Origin: Thiomonas sp.
GTDB lineage: Bacteria > Pseudomonadota > Gammaproteobacteria > Burkholderiales > Burkholderiaceae_C
NCBI GenBank assembly: GCA_027451915.1
Contig: DAIDHU010000473.1
Span: forward strand, 1-8,707
Reading direction: 5' to 3'
DNA: 8,707 bases
Below, piece after piece: positions 1 through 7,239 of the stretch. Both the position numbers and the translations under genes were made by a program. How positions within the stretch are numbered: position 1 is the stretch's first letter; every line of letters starts with the position of its first letter. Below the pieces are notes generated by a model, which saw nothing but the letters and a program-made list of their open reading frames with translations, had not been told where the DNA came from and made no database searches.

Positions 1-770
1 AGGTGAGCACCCAACTCGTGGTGCTGTGTGACGTGCGCCAGGAAATCGAGCCGGGCGCGGTTCGCAGGCTGGTGTCCGATCTGTCCGACCCCGCGGTGGG
101 CGTGGCCGGGGGTGAACTCTCGCATCGTCCGGGCGCCGTCGGCGCCGGACGCAGCATCGGCCTGTACTGGCGCTACGAGCGCTGGATCCGGCAGTCCGAG
201 AGCCGCCTGCACTCGACCGTGGGCGCCAGTGGCGCCTTGTACGCGATGCGCCGCGCCGACTGGCGGGATCTTCGCGAAGGCACCATCCTGGACGATTTCG
301 AGACCCCGATGCAGGTGGCGCGAAGCGGCAGGCGCGTCCTGCTGGATTCGCGGGCGCGTTTCTGGGACGACGTGCACGACGATCCGGCCGACGAGCGGCG
401 CCGCAAGATCCGCACCCTCAGCGGGAACTTCCAGAGTTTCGTGGCGCTGCCCTGGCTGTTCCTGCCGTGGGCGAACCCCTTGTGGTTCCAGTTCGTGTCC
501 CACAAGGTGTTGCGCTTGCTGGCGCCCTATGCGATGGCCGTGTGCCTGGCTTCGAGCCTGCTCGCGGGCGGTGCGCTGTACCGCATGCTGGCGCTGGCGC
601 AGCTGGGCTTCTACTCGCTTGCGGCGATCGGGCGTTGGTGGCCGGCGTCGCGCGCAAGCCGGATTGTCGGCGTCGCGCATGTGTTCTGCGACATGAACCT
701 GGCCGCGGTGATCGCCCTGCTGCGCTTCCTGCGTGGCCGCATCGATGCCCGTTGGGAGAAGACATCGTGA
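1..770 (+). CDS. Family 2 glycosyltransferase, C-terminal part (5' truncated by window edge)
   Basis: This is the 3' part of a processive-type family 2 glycosyltransferase, which would transfer sugars from nucleotide donors on the cytoplasmic face of the inner membrane. The frame is open from base 3; the GTG there is most likely an internal valine, because the first visible residues (LVVLCDVRQ, with a DxR-type metal-binding site) belong to the middle of a GT2 catalytic domain and the nucleotide-binding N-terminus is missing. Counting from base 3, GASGALYAM is at about 74-82, the acceptor-side acidic motif ILDDF at 95-99, and RTLSGNFQ at 137-144 stands where QxxRW-like motifs occur. After that come about three or four hydrophobic segments (roughly 149-163, 172-190, 194-212, 229-243). 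Its stop overlaps the start of the deacetylase gene, so the two are probably translationally coupled. The sugar substrate cannot be told. The family call is firm. Confidence 0.88.
   Translation, partial: VSTQLVVLCDVRQEIEPGAVRRLVSDLSDPAVGVAGGELSHRPGAVGAGRSIGLYWRYERWIRQSESRLHSTVGASGALYAMRRADWRDLREGTILDDFETPMQVARSGRRVLLDSRARFWDDVHDDPADERRRKIRTLSGNFQSFVALPWLFLPWANPLWFQFVSHKVLRLLAPYAMAVCLASSLLAGGALYRMLALAQLGFYSLAAIGRWWPASRASRIVGVAHVFCDMNLAAVIALLRFLRGRIDARWEKTS
754..760 (+). promoter_or_regulatory. Ribosome binding site deciding the deacetylase GTG start
   Basis: GGGAGAA lies six bases before the GTG at 767. It supports the GTGA-overlap start over the upstream in-frame ATG at 467, which would place some 100 unrelated residues inside the glycosyltransferase gene. 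Confidence 0.7.
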
Positions 771-1546
771 GCTCCTTGGTGGTGCTGATGTATCACGCAC
801 TGTGGCGCGATGCGGGCGAGCTCCAGGGCATCGACGCGCCCGACCGTCCCTACGCGCTGGACCAGGCGCGCTTCGCGCGCCAGCTCGACGCCTTGCGCGA
901 GCATCGCGTCGCGGTGATCGACCCGACCGCCCTCGCGCGGCCGGACCGCCCGCTCGGAGGCGTCGTGCTCAGTTTCGACGACGGCCACGCGAGCAATGCC
1001 CTCTTGGCCCTGCCGTTGATGCGCGAACGGGGTATGCGGGGCGTGTTTTTCGTGACCACTGGGTTCGTGGGCACGCGCCCCGGCTATTGCAGCGTGGCGC
1101 AACTGCGCGAAATGGCCGCGCATGGCATGGAAATCGGCGGGCATGGGCACACGCACCGCTTTCTCAGCGACTTGCCCGACGCGGATCTGGTCGACGAGAT
1201 GCAGCGCTCGCAGGGGCTTCTTGCCGAGTGGCTGGGAGCGGCGCCCTCCCAGATGTCCTTTCCCGGTGGGCGCTATGATCGGCGCGCGCTGGACGCCGCC
1301 GCCCGCAATGGGTTCGGGATCCTCCATGGCTCCGTTCCCGGAAGGATCGCGCCGGGCCCGCTGCCGCGGGTCCTGCCGCGCATCGCCGTGCGTGCCGGCA
1401 TGTCCGACGCGGCGTGGCTGGCCCACGCTCAGGGGCGGACGAGCGCGCTGCTGCGCACGCAGGTGACCCAGGCGGCGAAGGCGCTGGCCAGGCGCGTGCT
1501 CGGCAACGCCGGCTACCACCGGCTTTATCAACGAATCAAGGGTTGA
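767..1546 (+). CDS. Polysaccharide deacetylase (NodB homology domain)
   Basis: A 259-residue carbohydrate esterase family 4 protein that would remove N-acetyl groups from a glycan. The start is GTG at 767, overlapping the upstream stop as GTGA; a GGGAGAA ribosome binding site lies at 754-760, six bases before it, and family likeness starts at once (VLMYH, residues 6-10). NodB motifs are in order: SFDDG at 69-73, with D71/D72 as catalytic base and metal ligand; GGHGHTH at 124-130, with H126 and H130 as likely zinc ligands; FPGGRY at 165-170 as the arginine/glycine motif; and a degenerate LHGSVPG near 186-192. There is no signal peptide or membrane segment, so it probably acts in the cytoplasm, perhaps on a lipid-linked intermediate made by the adjacent glycosyltransferases. 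The basic C-terminus (about 226-259) lies outside the domain. The natural substrate is unknown. Confidence 0.9.
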   Translation: MSSLVVLMYHALWRDAGELQGIDAPDRPYALDQARFARQLDALREHRVAVIDPTALARPDRPLGGVVLSFDDGHASNALLALPLMRERGMRGVFFVTTGFVGTRPGYCSVAQLREMAAHGMEIGGHGHTHRFLSDLPDADLVDEMQRSQGLLAEWLGAAPSQMSFPGGRYDRRALDAAARNGFGILHGSVPGRIAPGPLPRVLPRIAVRAGMSDAAWLAHAQGRTSALLRTQVTQAAKALARRVLGNAGYHRLYQRIKG

Positions 1547-1587
1547 GCGGGCAGGCCGGGGCATCCCGGCGTACCCGCCGCGGGCCG

Positions 1588-2340
1588 ATGCGCGATCTGC
1601 TTCTGACTCCGTACTGGTGGCTGGGATACGCCCTCATGGCGTTGACCGTGATCGCCTTTCACAAGGGCCCCGGGAGGCTGTTGCGCCGGACCAGCGTCGG
1701 CGTGCTGTGCCTGTGGTGGCTGGGTGCAACGCCGCTGACAGCTTCCTGGGCGCTGGCCGCGCTGGAGCGCAGCGCGACCGCCGAGGCGGCCGCCTGCGCG
1801 CCGCCCGCCTCCGATGCCCGCTTCATCGTGCTGGCGGGGGGGCTGCGGGCGCAGCCGGGTTCCGCGCAGGACGTCGGCGCGCTCAGCGACGCGAGCCTGC
1901 GGCGCACCATCGCGGCCGCGCGTCTGGCGCACGAAGTTCCCGACAGCCGTCTGCTGATCTCGGGCGGTGTGGGCTGGCAGTGGAAAGAGGCCGACCTGAT
2001 GGGCACGCTGGCGCAGCGTCTGGGCGTCGCGCGGGATCGCATCGAGCTGGAGCGGCGCGCCCAGGACACGCTCCAGAATGCCCGCGAGGTGGCGCGCATG
2101 CTGCGGGGCATGCCGCCGCGTCCCCTGTATCTGGTGACCTCGGCCTATCACATGCCGAGGGCCTGGATGAGTTTCCGGCACAGCGGACTGCAGGTCTGCG
2201 CCGTGCCCGTCGATTTCGAGTCGATTGCCAAGGTCTCGCCGGAGGACCTCGTGCCCGACGCGGCAGGACTTCGTTCGATGTCGCTCGCACTCCACGAATA
2301 CCTGGGCATCGTGTACTACAGGCTCGTGAAATTCCGGTGA
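1588..2340 (+). CDS. YdcF/ElyC/SanA family (DUF218) membrane-anchored protein
   Basis: A 250-residue DUF218 protein. The N-terminus has two hydrophobic segments (about 8-24 and 36-58), followed by a periplasm- or cytoplasm-facing DUF218 domain. Family motifs are IVLAGG (80-85), LLISGGVG (122-129) with an acidic residue soon after (E134), a Q-D-T-L-Q-N-A helix start near 159-165, LVTSAYHMPRA (182-192) and the C-terminal HEYLG-IVYY segment (236-244). E. coli relatives ElyC and SanA affect envelope polysaccharide and peptidoglycan homeostasis, but the biochemical activity is unsettled, so a specific reaction should not be assigned. ATG 1588 is chosen because the hydrophobic anchor begins there; its ribosome binding site is weak. 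A TTG at 1543, overlapping the deacetylase stop as TTGA and following AAGG, would add 15 basic residues and is a real alternative. It sits between a deacetylase and a glycosyltransferase, suggesting a role in the same glycan pathway. Confidence 0.88.
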   Translation: MRDLLLTPYWWLGYALMALTVIAFHKGPGRLLRRTSVGVLCLWWLGATPLTASWALAALERSATAEAAACAPPASDARFIVLAGGLRAQPGSAQDVGALSDASLRRTIAAARLAHEVPDSRLLISGGVGWQWKEADLMGTLAQRLGVARDRIELERRAQDTLQNAREVARMLRGMPPRPLYLVTSAYHMPRAWMSFRHSGLQVCAVPVDFESIAKVSPEDLVPDAAGLRSMSLALHEYLGIVYYRLVKFR

Positions 2341-2418
2341 CCCCCGATCGAGGGGACATGGCTGCCATGCCTTGCGGTTAGGCTGCTGCCTGCGATCCGG
2401 CCCTGGTGAACCTTGTTG

Positions 2419-3579
2419 ATGAATGCTGCCCTGATTCCGACCCCGAGCCATGCGCGGACTCCGCTGCGCATCCTGTTTGTGGTCGACGGTCGTTTCCCCG
2501 CCACTGGCGGGGCGGAAATGCAGGCGCGCATGCTCGCCGCGGAACTCCTGCGGGCGGGGCATCGGGTCAGCGTGCTGGCGCCGCGCATCGGCGGCGAGCA
2601 TCCGGTGCGGGAGTCCCTCGACGGCCTGCCGGTGCGGCGCCTCGGATACCCCCGCATCAAGGGCCTGGGCGCCGTGTTGCTCAACCTGCGCTACGCGGCC
2701 TGGCTGCTGCTCCATCAACGCGAGTTCGACGCGATCCACATCCACATGATGCACAACCTCGCCGGTGCGGCGGGTTGGCTCAAGCCCTGGCTGAAACCCC
2801 GGATCGCGGTGAAGGTGTCGGGTGCCGCCGAATTCCACGGCGGCATCCTGGATCCCGGGCTACGAGCTCGACTAAAGCACAGATTGCTCAATTTCGGAGC
2901 CAGAAGACTGGATGTCTTCCAGTGCAGCAGCCAGCACACCTTGTTGATGCTGCGTGACGCGGGATATCCGGCAGATCGACTGCATCTGGTCCCGAACGCC
3001 GTCGACGCCAGGCGCTTCCAGCCGGCGCAGGCGGGACGCGAGGGGCCGCTGCGGGTGGTGTTCGCCGGTCGCCACGTGCCGGTGAAGGCGCTCGACGTAC
3101 TGCTGCGCGCCTGGGCCCTGGTGCGCGCGCCCCAGGGCAGTCAGCTCGTGGTGGCGGGGGACGGGCCGGAGCACGCGCGACTGGTCGCGCTGGCGCGCGA
3201 GCTGGGCATCGAGGACCGAGTGCAGTTTCCCGGCATGGTGCGCGATATCCCGGGGCTGTTCCGCGAGGCCCAGCTGTACGTCCAGGCCTCGCACCAGGAA
3301 GGCCTGCCCAACTCCGTGCTCGAGGCCATGGCGGGGGCCTTGCCAGTGGTCGCCACACGTGTAAGCGGTCACGAGGACGTGGTGCGGGACGGAAGCACCG
3401 GACTGCTGGTACCGCCGGCGGATCCGGGCGCTCTCGCGCAGGCCATGCAGACCCTGATCGACTCGCCCGAGCTGCGCCGACGCATGGGCGCGGCGGGGCG
3501 CGAGGCGGTGCTCGCGGGCTATTCCCCAGATCGCGTACTCGAGCAGCTGCTGCGGCTGTACCGGGGAGAACGGGCTTGA
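2419..3579 (+). CDS. Family 4 glycosyltransferase (GT-B fold)
   Basis: A 386-residue retaining glycosyltransferase of the GT4 family, expected in the cytoplasm or peripherally on the inner membrane, adding a sugar to a lipid-linked glycan. The N-terminal Rossmann half shows ILFVVDGRFPATGGAE (18-33), with the glycine-rich donor-domain loop facing the acceptor. The C-terminal half shows VPNAVD (191-196), FAGRHVPVK (215-223), AGDGP (246-250) and the EX7E motif EGLPNSVLE (294-302), whose two glutamates bind the nucleotide sugar. Length and domain order are normal for the family, so the gene looks intact. ATG 2419 is preferred; TTG codons at 2413 and 2416 in the same frame are alternatives, and no strong ribosome binding site separates them. 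A 78-bp gap follows the DUF218 gene, and the flippase gene starts 61 bp downstream. Donor sugar and linkage cannot be predicted from what is seen. Confidence 0.92.
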   Translation: MNAALIPTPSHARTPLRILFVVDGRFPATGGAEMQARMLAAELLRAGHRVSVLAPRIGGEHPVRESLDGLPVRRLGYPRIKGLGAVLLNLRYAAWLLLHQREFDAIHIHMMHNLAGAAGWLKPWLKPRIAVKVSGAAEFHGGILDPGLRARLKHRLLNFGARRLDVFQCSSQHTLLMLRDAGYPADRLHLVPNAVDARRFQPAQAGREGPLRVVFAGRHVPVKALDVLLRAWALVRAPQGSQLVVAGDGPEHARLVALARELGIEDRVQFPGMVRDIPGLFREAQLYVQASHQEGLPNSVLEAMAGALPVVATRVSGHEDVVRDGSTGLLVPPADPGALAQAMQTLIDSPELRRRMGAAGREAVLAGYSPDRVLEQLLRLYRGERA

Positions 3580-3626
3580 GCGCCGCGCAGCGTCGATGGG
3601 ACGGAAGCCTGGACTCCCGCGAAGCG

Positions 3627-3633
3627 AGGAGGG
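3627..3633 (+). promoter_or_regulatory. Strong ribosome binding site of the flippase gene
   Basis: AGGAGGG, a near-perfect Shine-Dalgarno sequence, stands seven bases before ATG 3641. It settles the start in favour of 3641 over the in-frame ATG at 3596. Confidence 0.75.
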
Positions 3634-3640
3634 CCGTCCG

Positions 3641-5173
3641 ATGAGCGAGGGCACTCCCTCCGATCCCTCCGAGGCGCCGCGCCGCGAGTCCGGCGGCGCC
3701 TTGATGCGCCTGTTGCGCCACACGTCCAACTATTCGGTTGGGACGGTGCTCATCACCGTGGCCAGCGTGGTGTCCTTTCCCGTGTTCACCCGCCTGTTCA
3801 CGGTGGAGGAGTATGGAGTGCTGGGCCTGGTCAACGCCACGTTGGCCATCGTGCTGGTGCTGGGCAAGCTGGGCCTGCAGCAATCGGTGGTGCGTTTCCA
3901 CGCCGAGATCGAGGCCGGGCGGCGCGCCGGAGACCGCATCAGCCTGTTCTCCACGGTGTTCTTCAGCATGCTGGGGGTGGGTGCGCTGGCCACTGCGCTC
4001 AGCGCGGCCCTGTTCCTGGCCCTTCCGCATTCGTGGTGGGGTGCCTCGGGCGCGCAATACTTGGCCGCGCTTGCGGCGCCTCTGATCCTCATCCGCGTGC
4101 TCGACAGCGCCATGCTGAACCTGATGCGCGCCGAGCAGCGCAGCGGTCTCTACAGCCTGTACACGATATTGCGCAAGTACGTCGCTCTGCTGCTGGTGCT
4201 GGCCACGCTGTTCGCGCTGAGCCGCAGCCTGTGGGGCTTTTTCGTCGCCACCATCGTGGGCGAGGGCGTCGCCGTCTGTGTCATCATCGTCTATTACGCG
4301 CGCCAGGGCGTGTTCGTGCGCTCGCGCTTCTCCCGGCCCCTGTTCGCGGCTATGCTCGGATTCGGGCTGCCGCTGCTGATCAGCGAAATGTCGACCCAGT
4401 TGCTCAACGTCGGCGGACGCTACATCATCAACTATCAGCTTGGCGCCACGGCACTCGGAAGCTACGCCGCCGCCTACAACTTCTGCGACTACCTGCAGGC
4501 CGTTCTGACCGGTGCCTTCGCCCAGGCCGTGGTGCCGATGTACCTGCGCATGTGGGAGTCGCAGGGCCAGCAGAGGACCGAGGAGTTCCTGCAGCAGGCG
4601 TTGCGGTATTACCTGCTTCTGGCCGTGCCCGTGGTGGCGGGCATGGCCGCGGTGGCGCCCGACATGCTCAGGTTGCTGGCCTCGGATAGGTACGCGGTGG
4701 GGGCCCCCCTGTTCGTGTTCATCGTCGGCGGGATGCTGGTGGCCGGAGGCTCGCCCATCTTCAGCGCCGGCATCTACATTCGCAAGCTGACCCGCGTGGT
4801 GATGTATTCGGTGCTGGCGGCGGCCACCCTCAACCTCGGGCTCACCGCCGTGCTGCTGCGGTCCATGGGCATTGAGGGGGCTGCAGTGGCGACGCTGGCC
4901 AGCTACGTGCTCTTCTCGGCCTGCACGGCCTATTTCGGGCGGCGCGCGGTGCGCGTGCGCATGCCCTGGCGGGAACTGCTGCTGGCGGTTGCGCTGTCGC
5001 TGCTGATGTACGCGGTGGTCTCCCGGGTGCACATGGACTCCGTGTTGCTGCGCATCGCGGCGCGCGCGCTGCTGGGGGTGTTCGTCTACGGCGGCCTGCT
5101 GCTGCTGGTCGACCCGCCGGTGCGGCGCCTGGCGCGAGCCGGCTGGCGACGCCTGGCGGCCCGGCTGGGATGA
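3641..5173 (+). CDS. Wzx-like flippase / polysaccharide biosynthesis membrane protein
   Basis: A 510-residue polytopic membrane protein of the MOP/polysaccharide_synt superfamily (Wzx, RfbX, MurJ relatives), which flips undecaprenyl-linked oligosaccharides to the periplasmic side. About 12-14 hydrophobic segments run from residue 33 to 500. The N-terminal pattern (SNYSVGTVLITVASVVSFPV at 29-48, then FTRLFTVEEYGVLGLV at 49-64) is the classic opening of this family, and a mid-protein repeat of that layout (FGLPLLISEMSTQLLNVGGRY, about 251-271, followed by LGATALGSYAAAYN, 277-290) marks the second half of the pseudo-twofold fold. A soluble basic tail ends the protein. ATG 3641 is chosen over ATG 3596 because AGGAGGG stands seven bases before it and the extra 15 residues show no family likeness. 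It closes the polysaccharide cluster; the next gene looks unrelated. Substrate unknown; family call firm. Confidence 0.9.
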   Translation: MSEGTPSDPSEAPRRESGGALMRLLRHTSNYSVGTVLITVASVVSFPVFTRLFTVEEYGVLGLVNATLAIVLVLGKLGLQQSVVRFHAEIEAGRRAGDRISLFSTVFFSMLGVGALATALSAALFLALPHSWWGASGAQYLAALAAPLILIRVLDSAMLNLMRAEQRSGLYSLYTILRKYVALLLVLATLFALSRSLWGFFVATIVGEGVAVCVIIVYYARQGVFVRSRFSRPLFAAMLGFGLPLLISEMSTQLLNVGGRYIINYQLGATALGSYAAAYNFCDYLQAVLTGAFAQAVVPMYLRMWESQGQQRTEEFLQQALRYYLLLAVPVVAGMAAVAPDMLRLLASDRYAVGAPLFVFIVGGMLVAGGSPIFSAGIYIRKLTRVVMYSVLAAATLNLGLTAVLLRSMGIEGAAVATLASYVLFSACTAYFGRRAVRVRMPWRELLLAVALSLLMYAVVSRVHMDSVLLRIAARALLGVFVYGGLLLLVDPPVRRLARAGWRRLAARLG

Positions 5174-5208
5174 CGCGCCCGGGCAGGATCGCGGCGCGAG
5201 CTCGGCGC

Positions 5209-5214
5209 CATAAT
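5209..5214 (+). promoter_or_regulatory. Possible -10 element upstream of the BPSS1780-family gene
   Basis: CATAAT matches five of six bases of the sigma-70 -10 consensus and sits 32 bp before ATG 5247, in the 73-bp gap where the functional theme changes. There is no good -35 box at the right distance. A small GC-rich inverted repeat (GGCGC at 5193-5197, GCGCC at 5205-5209) lies directly upstream and could be chance in such GC-rich DNA. Treat as a weak candidate. Confidence 0.3.
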
Positions 5215-5246
5215 GGAGGGCGATCCATCCGTCGCGGAGAAGCTCG

Positions 5247-6098
5247 ATGAACGCGGTTCCCCCTCCGGTTGCGCCCTATCGTCGTGTCCCCGCCTCCCAC
5301 GGCGCCTCCTGGTGGGCGCAGGGCTGGCGCAATTTCCTGCGCGCGCCCTGGGTCTGGGCGGGCCTGACCGTGGCGCTGGTCGTATGCAGCGTGATCCTGC
5401 ACAAGCTGCCCATGGGAGGCGCGCTGGCGCAGTGGCTGAGCATGCCCATGTTCACCCTGGGAGCCGTGTTCGCGTCGGTATTGCGCCGGCGCTGGGCGCG
5501 TGCGCGCAGCATCACCCCCGAGGGCCTGGCCGCCGAGGCCGACAACGAGGGAGCCTTAGGCGAATCGTCGCGCCAGTGGTCCTCGCGCCTGGGCACGCTG
5601 CTCCTGGCCTCCCTGCTCGTGCTGCTGAGCATCGTCGCCGTGCTGTTGGTGCTGGGACTTGCGCTGTCGCTGATCTTCGGGGTGGGCTTGATGCACATGG
5701 AGGCCATCGGGCGCATGATGGAGGCCTCCCCCGGAGCCGTCGTGGCCGGCATCGGCATGGGCGCCGGGGCCATGATCCTGGGGGCGCTGCTGGTGCTGGC
5801 GGCGCTGCTGGCCTGCAGCGTCGCGTTCTGGTTCGTCGGTACCCTGGTCGCGCTGGGCGGACTGGGCGCCTGGGACGCCATTCGGGTTTCGGCGCAGGCG
5901 GCTTTCGCCAATCTGGGCGCGCTGATGGTGTTCACGCTGCTGCTGATTCCGTTGGGTATCGTCGCCACCGTTCCGGCGGGCCTGGGGTGGCTGGTGCTTC
6001 TGCCCATGATTTCCGGCGCGTCCTACGCCTCTTATGACGACGTCTTTGGCGCATCCGCTCCGACCTTCCATGCCGCGCCCACGGGCGTCGGTACCTGA
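5247..6098 (+). CDS. BPSS1780-family membrane protein
   Basis: A 283-residue integral inner-membrane protein of unknown function, recognised as a member of the BPSS1780 family common in Burkholderiales. The family signature is visible at both ends: near the N-terminus a R-x-V-x-A-x-x-G-x-x-W-W-x-x-G pattern (residues 12-26) followed by FLRAPWVW (30-37), and near the C-terminus a P-M-I-S-G-A-S-Y-A-S-Y-D-D-V-F pattern (253-267). About six hydrophobic segments lie at roughly 36-52, 62-80, 117-147 (long, probably two), 164-200 and 222-256. ATG 5247 follows GGAGAA by five bases. It starts a new run of genes after the polysaccharide cluster and stops 36 bp before apt, so the two may share a transcript. 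No enzymatic motif is seen and no function is claimed. Confidence 0.85.
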   Translation: MNAVPPPVAPYRRVPASHGASWWAQGWRNFLRAPWVWAGLTVALVVCSVILHKLPMGGALAQWLSMPMFTLGAVFASVLRRRWARARSITPEGLAAEADNEGALGESSRQWSSRLGTLLLASLLVLLSIVAVLLVLGLALSLIFGVGLMHMEAIGRMMEASPGAVVAGIGMGAGAMILGALLVLAALLACSVAFWFVGTLVALGGLGAWDAIRVSAQAAFANLGALMVFTLLLIPLGIVATVPAGLGWLVLLPMISGASYASYDDVFGASAPTFHAAPTGVGT

Positions 6099-6134
6099 TG
6101 CGTCCGCGCACCCTCGCCCTCACCGCACCCGCAC

Positions 6135-6683
6135 ATGGACATCGACGCCTATCTGCGCTCGCGCATCCGCACCGTGGCCGACTGGCCCCAGCCAGGCGTG
6201 CGCTTTCGCGACATCACCCCGCTGCTGCTGGACGCGCGCGCCATGCGCGTGCTGGTCGATCAGTTCGTCTGGCGCTACATGGATCCGGCCAGGCGCCCCG
6301 ACGTGGTCGCCGGCATCGACGCGCGCGGCTTCATCATCGGCTCGGTGGTGGCCTTTGAGCTGGGCGTGGGCTTCGTGCCGGTGCGCAAGAAGGGCAAGCT
6401 GCCCTTCGAGACCCTCTCGGAGAGCTACGCGCTGGAGTACGGCAGCGCCACCGTGGAAGTGCACAGCGACGCGTTGCGCGCGGGCCAGCGGGTGTTGCTG
6501 ATCGATGACCTGATCGCCACCGGCGGCACCATGCTCGCCGCGCACCGTCTGCTGCAGCGCCTGGGGGCCAGCATGGTCGAGGGCGCGGCCATCGTCGACC
6601 TGCCCGAGCTCGGCGGTTCCGCGGCGTTGCGCGCGGCGGGTCTCGAGCTGTTCACCCTACTGCAGTTCGATGCCCAGGACTGA
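6135..6683 (+). CDS. apt: Adenine phosphoribosyltransferase
   Basis: A 182-residue type I phosphoribosyltransferase that makes AMP and pyrophosphate from adenine and PRPP in the cytoplasm (purine salvage). The PRPP-binding loop VLLIDDLIATGGTM (120-133) is intact, including the two acidic residues and the following T-G-G-T. Other Apt hallmarks are the N-terminal WPQPGVRFRDITPL (17-30), DARGF (62-66), the flexible lid region VRKKGKLP (83-90) and the E-S-Y-x-L-E-Y-G segment (97-103). Length is typical and the protein appears complete. The start at 6135 gives the usual Apt N-terminus, yet the bases before it are pyrimidine-rich with no Shine-Dalgarno match. The following gene begins inside its last codons, suggesting coupled translation. 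Confidence 0.96.
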   Translation: MDIDAYLRSRIRTVADWPQPGVRFRDITPLLLDARAMRVLVDQFVWRYMDPARRPDVVAGIDARGFIIGSVVAFELGVGFVPVRKKGKLPFETLSESYALEYGSATVEVHSDALRAGQRVLLIDDLIATGGTMLAAHRLLQRLGASMVEGAAIVDLPELGGSAALRAAGLELFTLLQFDAQD

Positions 6684-7197
6684 AGCCTGCCGCTGGCTGT
6701 TGGCACTGGCCGCGCTGGCACTCGTGCCGACGGCCGGCGCGGCGGACTCCGCGCCGGCCACCGACGCCGCGCCGCCGAGCCTCGCGGCATCGATGGCGTC
6801 CGCGCCGGCGAGCCAGGCCGTGGGCCCGCGACTGCGCATCGTCGAAGTGCGCGGCATCGAGCTGAGCGGCAACCAGGCCCGCATCGATCTGGTGCTGCAG
6901 GTGCGCAATCCCGGTGGCTGGAATCTGTCGCTGGACGACATCCGATTCCATTGCAGTTTCAACGGCACCGCCACCGCGCAGGGACACAGCACCGGCGATC
7001 TGGATCTTCCACCGCACGGCAGCGCGGACGTTCCCGTGCGCGTGGACGTGGACGGGGCCGCGCTGCTCGAGGTGCTGGCGGCGCTGCCTCCCGACGGACT
7101 CGTGCACTATCAGCTCGACGGAGATGCGGAGCTGAACCACACGCTTCTGCGGGTTCCTTTTCACGAGCAGGGCGATGTCGCGTTGCGCCTGCGCTGA
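6670..7197 (+). CDS. Secreted WHy/LEA2-domain protein
   Basis: A 175-residue protein with a likely Sec signal peptide: positive start (R3, R9), hydrophobic core about 10-21 and an A-G-A cleavage site near residue 24. An alanine- and proline-rich linker (25-50) leads to one WHy (LEA type 2) domain at about 53-173. The domain shows the LRIVEVRGIEL opening (55-65), VRNPGGWNLSL (78-88), the fN-G turn (F97-N98-G99), L-P-P-H-G-S at 113-118 and the closing VPF near 162-164. WHy proteins are linked to desiccation or stress tolerance in plants and some bacteria; in proteobacteria the function is mostly unproven. Many bacterial relatives are lipoproteins, but there is no lipobox cysteine here, so a soluble periplasmic protein is more likely. 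ATG 6670 overlaps apt by 14 bp and no better start gives a signal peptide. Confidence 0.8.
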   Translation: MPRTEACRWLLALAALALVPTAGAADSAPATDAAPPSLAASMASAPASQAVGPRLRIVEVRGIELSGNQARIDLVLQVRNPGGWNLSLDDIRFHCSFNGTATAQGHSTGDLDLPPHGSADVPVRVDVDGAALLEVLAALPPDGLVHYQLDGDAELNHTLLRVPFHEQGDVALRLR

Positions 7198-7228
7198 GGT
7201 CGCGCTGCCCGCGCCAACTGGCGGGCCC

Positions 7229-7233
7229 GGAGG
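7229..7233 (+). promoter_or_regulatory. Strong ribosome binding site of the broken PPTase gene
   Basis: GGAGG stands six bases before ATG 7240. The translation start of the broken gene is therefore still well formed, so a truncated or read-through protein could be made. Confidence 0.65.
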
Positions 7234-7239
7234 CTCGAC

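Noticed and set aside
2341..2418. Possible terminator or promoter between the DUF218 and GT4 genes
   Set aside because: Only a four-pair CCCC/GGGG stem (2341-2355) without a T-run, and no convincing -35/-10 pair.
1528..2838. A 436-codon open frame on the minus strand
   Set aside because: Antisense to the DUF218 and GT4 genes, with shadow-type composition and no domain.
2825..2875. A cluster of common restriction sites (GAATTC, GGATCC, CCCGGG, GAGCTC) resembling a cloning polylinker
   Set aside because: The sites lie inside the GT4 reading frame and encode a normal family segment between its two domains; no vector sequence is next to them.
2888..5032. A 714-codon open frame on the minus strand
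   Set aside because: It lies antisense to the glycosyltransferase and flippase genes, has His/Gln/Arg/Pro-rich low-complexity sequence and no recognisable domain; such frames are expected in GC-rich DNA.
5556..6071. Minus-strand 171-codon frame rich in Gln, His and Arg
   Set aside because: Antisense shadow of the BPSS1780-family membrane protein, whose hydrophobic codons give this composition when read backwards.
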